A stretch of DNA of 64,000 nucleotides from Gibbula magus (lineage: Eukaryota > Mollusca > Gastropoda > Trochida > Trochidae). Below, in pieces: positions 58,967 through 64,000 of this stretch; positions within the stretch are counted from its first letter, which is position 1, and the number at the start of each line of letters is the position of its first letter. Under the pieces are notes generated by a model, which did not search any database, was not told the DNA's origin, and was given only the letters and a program-made list of their open reading frames with translations. A program made the position numbers and the translations under genes. The stretch lies in contig OW388291.1 in the NCBI GenBank assembly GCA_936450465.1, forward strand, positions 87,038,693 through 87,102,692, in the 5' to 3' direction.

Positions 58967-61900
58967 CACATACATGAGTTCACACATCTGCAACACATAC
59001 ATGAGTTCACCCATCTGCAACACATACATGAGTTCACACATCTGCAACACATACATGAGTTCACACATCTGCAACACATACATGAGTTCACACATCTGCA
59101 ACACATACACGAGTTCACACATCTGCAACACATACATGAGTTCACACATCTGCAACACATACACGAGTTCACACATCTGCAACACATACACGAGTTCACA
59201 CATCTGCAACACATACACGAGTTCACGCATCTGCAACACATACATGAGTTCACGCATCTGCAACACATACATGAGTTAACACATCTGCAACACATACATG
59301 AGTTCACACATCTGCAACACATACATGAGTTCACACATCTGCAACACATACATGAGTTCACACATCTGCAACACATACATGAGTTCACACATCTGCAACA
59401 CATACATGAGTTCACACATCTGCAACACATACATGAGTTCACACATCTGCAACACATACACGAGTTCACGCATCTGCAACACATTCATGAGTTCACACAT
59501 CTGCAACACATACATGAGTTCACACATCTGCAACACATACACGAGTTCACGCATCTGCAACACATACATGAGTTCACACATCTGCAACACATACATGAGT
59601 TCACGCATCTGCAACACATACACGAGTTCACGCATCTGCAACACATACACGAGTTCACACATCTGCAACACATACATGAGTTCACGCATCTGCAACACAT
59701 ACACGAGTTCACACATCTGCAACACATACATGAGTTCACACATCTGCAACACATACATGAGTTCACACATCTGCAACACATACATGAGTTCACACATCTG
59801 CAACACATACATGAGTTCACACATCTGCAACACATACACGAGTTCACACATCTGCAACACATACATGAGTTCACGCATCTGCAACACATACATGAGTTCA
59901 CGCATCTGCAACACATACATGAGTTCACACATCTGCAACACATACACGAGTTCACACATCTGCAACACATACATGAGTTCACACATCTGCAACACATACA
60001 CGAGTTCACGCATCTGCAACACATACATGAGTTCACGCATCTGCAACACATACATGAGTTCACACATCTGCAACACATACATGAGTTCACGCATCTGCAA
60101 CACATACATGAGTTCACACATCTGCAACACATACATGAGTTCACGCATCTGCAACACATACATGAGTTCACACATCTGCAACACATACACGAGTTCACAC
60201 ATCTGCAACACATACATGAGTTCACGCATCTGCAACACATACATGAGTTCACGCATCTGCAACACATACATGAGTTCACACATCTGCAACACATACATGA
60301 GTTCACACATCTGCAACACATACATGAGTTCACGCATCTGCAACACATACATGAGTTCACACATCTGCAACACATACATGAGTTCACGCATCTGCAACAC
60401 ATACATGAGTTCACACATCTGCAACACATACATGAGTTCACACATCTGCAACACATACATGAGTTCACACATCTGCAACACATACATGAGTTCACACATC
60501 TGCAACACATACATGAGTTCACGCATCTGCAACACATACATGAGTTCACACATCTGCAACACATACATGAGTTCACGCATCTGCAACACATACATGAGTT
60601 CACACATCTGCAACACATACATGAGTTCACGCATCTGCAACACATACATGAGTTCACACATCTGCAACACATACATGAGTTCACGCATCTGCAACACATA
60701 CATGAGTTCACACATCTGCAACACATACATGAGTTCACACATCTGCAACACATACATGAGTTCACGCATCTGCAACACATACATGAGTTCACACATCTGC
60801 AACACATACATGAGTTCACACATCTGCAACACATACATGAGTTCACACATCTGCAACACATACACGAGTTCACACATCTGCAACACATACATGAGTTCAC
60901 GCATCTGCAACACATACATGAGTTCACACATCTGCAACACATACATGAGTTCACACATCTGCAACACATACATGAGTTCACACATCTGCAACACATACAT
61001 GAGTTCACACATCTGCAACACATACATGAGTTCACGCATCTGCAACACATACATGAGTTCACACATCTGCAACACATACATGAGTTCACGCATCTGCAAC
61101 ACATACATGAGTTCACGCATCTGCAACACATACATGAGTTCACACATCTGCAACACATACATGAGTTCACACATCTGCAACACATACATGAGTTCACGCA
61201 TCTGCAACACATACATGAGTTCACACATCTGCAACACATACATGAGTTCACACATCTGCAACACATACACGAGTTCACACATCTGCAACACATACACGAG
61301 TTCACGCATCTGCAACACATACACGAGTTCACACTTCTGCAACACATACATGAGTTCACACATCTGCAACACATACATGAGTTCACGCATCTGCAACACA
61401 TACATGAGTTCACACATCTGCAACACATACATGAGTTCACACATCTGCAACACATACATGAGTTCACACATCTGCAACACAAACACGAGTTCACGCATCT
61501 GCAACACATACACGAGTTCACACATCTGCAACACATACATGAGTTCACACATCTGCAACACATACACGAGTTCACACATCTGCAACACATACATGAGTTC
61601 ACACATCTGCAACACATACACGAGTTCACGCATCTGCAACACATACCTGAGTTCACACATCTGCAACACATACACGAGTTCACACATCTGCAACACATAC
61701 ACGAGTTCACCCATCTGCAACACATACATGAGTTCACACATCTGCAACACATACACGAGTTCACCCATCTGCAACACATACATGAGTTCACCCATCTGCA
61801 ACACATACATGAGTTCACACATCTGCAACACATACATGAGTTCACACATCTGCAACACATACATGAGTTCACACATCTGCAACACATACACGAGTTCACA

Positions 61901-64000
61901 CATCTGCAACACATACATGAGTTCACGCATCTGCAACACATACATGAGTTCACACATCTGCAACACATACATGAGTTCACACATCTGCAACACATACATG
62001 AGTTCACGCATCTGCAACACATACATGAGTTCACACATCTGCAACACATACATGAGTTCACACATCTGCAACACATACATGAGTTCACACATCTGCAACA
62101 CATACATGAGTTCACACATCTGCAACACATACATGAGTTCACGCATCTGCAACACATACATGAGTTCACACATCTGCAACACATACATGAGTTCACACAT
62201 CTGCAACACATACACGAGTTCACCCATCTGCAACACATACATGAGTTCACACATCTGCAACACATACACGAGTTCACCCATCTGCAACACATACATGAGT
62301 TCACGCATCTGCAACACATACACGAGTTCACACTTCTGCAACACATACATGAGTTCACACATCTGCAACACATACATGAGTTCACGCATCTGCAACACAT
62401 ACATGAGTTCACACATCTGCAACACATACATGAGTTCACACATCTGCAACACATACATGAGTTCACACATCTGCAACACAAACACGAGTTCACGCATCTG
62501 CAACACATACACGAGTTCACACATCTGCAACACATACATGAGTTCACACATCTGCAACACATACACGAGTTCACACATCTGCAACACATACATGAGTTCA
62601 CACATCTGCAACACATACACGAGTTCACGCATCTGCAACACATACCTGAGTTCACACATCTGCAACACATACACGAGTTCACACATCTGCAACACATACA
62701 CGAGTTCACCCATCTGCAACACATACATGAGTTCACACATCTGCAACACATACACGAGTTCACCCATCTGCAACACATACATGAGTTCACCCATCTGCAA
62801 CACATACATGAGTTCACACATCTGCAACACATACATGAGTTCACACATCTGCAACACATACATGAGTTCACACATCTGCAACACATACACGAGTTCACAC
62901 ATCTGCAACACATACATGAGTTCACGCATCTGCAACACATACATGAGTTCACACATCTGCAACACATACATGAGTTCACACATCTGCAACACATACATGA
63001 GTTCACGCATCTGCAACACATACATGAGTTCACACATCTGCAACACATACATGAGTTCACACATCTGCAACACATACATGAGTTCACACATCTGCAACAC
63101 ATACATGAGTTCACACATCTGCAACACATACATGAGTTCACGCATCTGCAACACATACATGAGTTCACACATCTGCAACACATACATGAGTTCACACATC
63201 TGCAACACATACACGAGTTCACCCATCTGCAAGACATACATGAGTTCACACATCTGCAACACATACACGAGTTCACCCATCTGCAACACATACATGAGTT
63301 CACGCATCTGCAACACATACACGAGTTCACGCATCTGCAACACATACATGAGTTCACACATCTGCAACACATACATGAGTTCACACATCTGCAACACATA
63401 CACGAGTTCACCCATCTGCAACACATACATGAGTTCACACATCTGCAACACATACATGAGTTCACACATCTGCAACACATACACGAGTTCACACATCTGC
63501 AACACATACATGAGTTCACACATCTGCAACACATACATGAGTTCACACATCTGCAACACATACATGAGTTCACACATCTGCAACACATACATGAGTTCAC
63601 ACATCTGCAACACATACATGAGTTCACACATCTGCAACACATACATGAGTTCACACATCTGCAACACATACATGAGTTCACACATCTGCAACACATACAT
63701 GAGTTCACACATCTGCAACACATACATGAGTTCACACATCTGCAACACATACATGAGTTCACACATCTGCAACACATACACGAGTTCACGCATCTGCAAC
63801 ACATACATGAGTTCACACATCTGCAACACATACATGAGTTCACACATCTGCAACACATACACGAGTTCACACATCTGCAACACATACATGAGTTCACACA
63901 TCTGCAACACATACACGAGTTCACACATCTGCAACACATACATGAGTTCACACATCTGCAACACATACATGAGTTCACACATCTGCAACACATACACGAG
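58967..64000. repeat. 27-bp satellite array, at least 186 units, runs off the window
   Basis: Unit CACATCTGCAACACATACAT plus GAGTTCA. The spacing is constant through the array. Most differences between units fall at two sites: CAC/CGC/CCC at the start and ATGAG/ACGAG near the end. Because 27 is a multiple of three and the unit has no stop on the minus strand in two or more frames, spurious ORFs of more than 1500 codons appear; all are shadows of the repeat. Confidence 0.98.
61303..63329. repeat. 999-bp (37-unit) duplication inside the satellite
   Basis: Rare unit variants recur at a constant offset of 999 bp: CACTTCTGC at 61332 and 62331, AAACACGAG at 61481 and 62480, ACCTGAG at 61645 and 62644. 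Flanking units outside about 61303-63329 do not match at this offset. Confidence 0.9.

Noticed and set aside
59276..63997. Minus-strand ORFs of 1573 and 1502 codons
   Set aside because: Both are readings of the 27-bp satellite; several frames are open at once and there is no codon-level constraint.
58967..64000. CRISPR-like regular repeats
   Set aside because: The units abut with no unique spacers, and the genome is eukaryotic.

Overview
The window is eukaryotic, AT-rich, intron-containing invertebrate DNA. The mix of element families (a Mag-like Ty3/Gypsy element, DIRS-type RT, several APE-class LINEs, L2/CR1-like LINE tails ending in short microsatellites, TIR elements, tRNA-derived SINEs) and a Fos/ATF3-family bZIP cluster suggest a lophotrochozoan, most likely a mollusc. 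That placement is inference; no single feature proves it.

Region 1 (1-30 kb) is a graveyard of mobile elements. The window opens inside a broken Ty3/Gypsy element (protease tail, RT-RNase H, integrase, polypurine tract, 3' LTR to 3841). Next comes copy A (4089-14332) of a long repeat whose second copy B lies at 22117-29143, same strand. The copies act as each other's empty site. A carries a 3.5-kb TIR element (4816-8359) and a 5'-truncated LINE tail (9733-10257) that B lacks. B carries an L2/CR1-like LINE (about 25435-26325) that A lacks. Both share a decayed endonuclease/RT LINE. Between them lie another LINE (14.5-17.8 kb) interrupted by a 0.6-kb inverted-repeat element, a DIRS-like RT/RNase H fragment (18.7-19.7 kb) and a 2.45-kb TIR element (19661-22114).

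Region 2 (31.5-54 kb) is the genic part: three head-to-tail bZIP loci of the ATF3/JDP2/BATF/Fos group. Each has a basic-region exon of exactly 108 nt in phase 0, followed by a leucine-zipper exon with five Leu heptads, then His at the sixth position and an H-x3-C motif. Genes 1 (170 or 186 aa) and 2 (208 aa) also share an N-terminal exon with an IKEELK box. Gene 3 has no recognisable N-terminal exon. Gene 1 has a compact stress-type promoter: a perfect p53-type double half-site, inverted CCAAT, palindromic CRE, TATA and a TCAGT initiator. A second upstream module (CTATTTATAG, TGACACAA, GACGTC) recurs upstream of gene 2.

Region 3 (54-64 kb) is downstream or intergenic DNA with several minisatellites. 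It ends in a 27-bp satellite that fills 58967 to the window end (at least 186 units) and contains a 999-bp (37-unit) internal duplication. The very long ORFs over this array exist only because the unit is a multiple of three and lacks stops. No prokaryotic features, CRISPR array, rRNA or convincing functional tRNA gene were seen.
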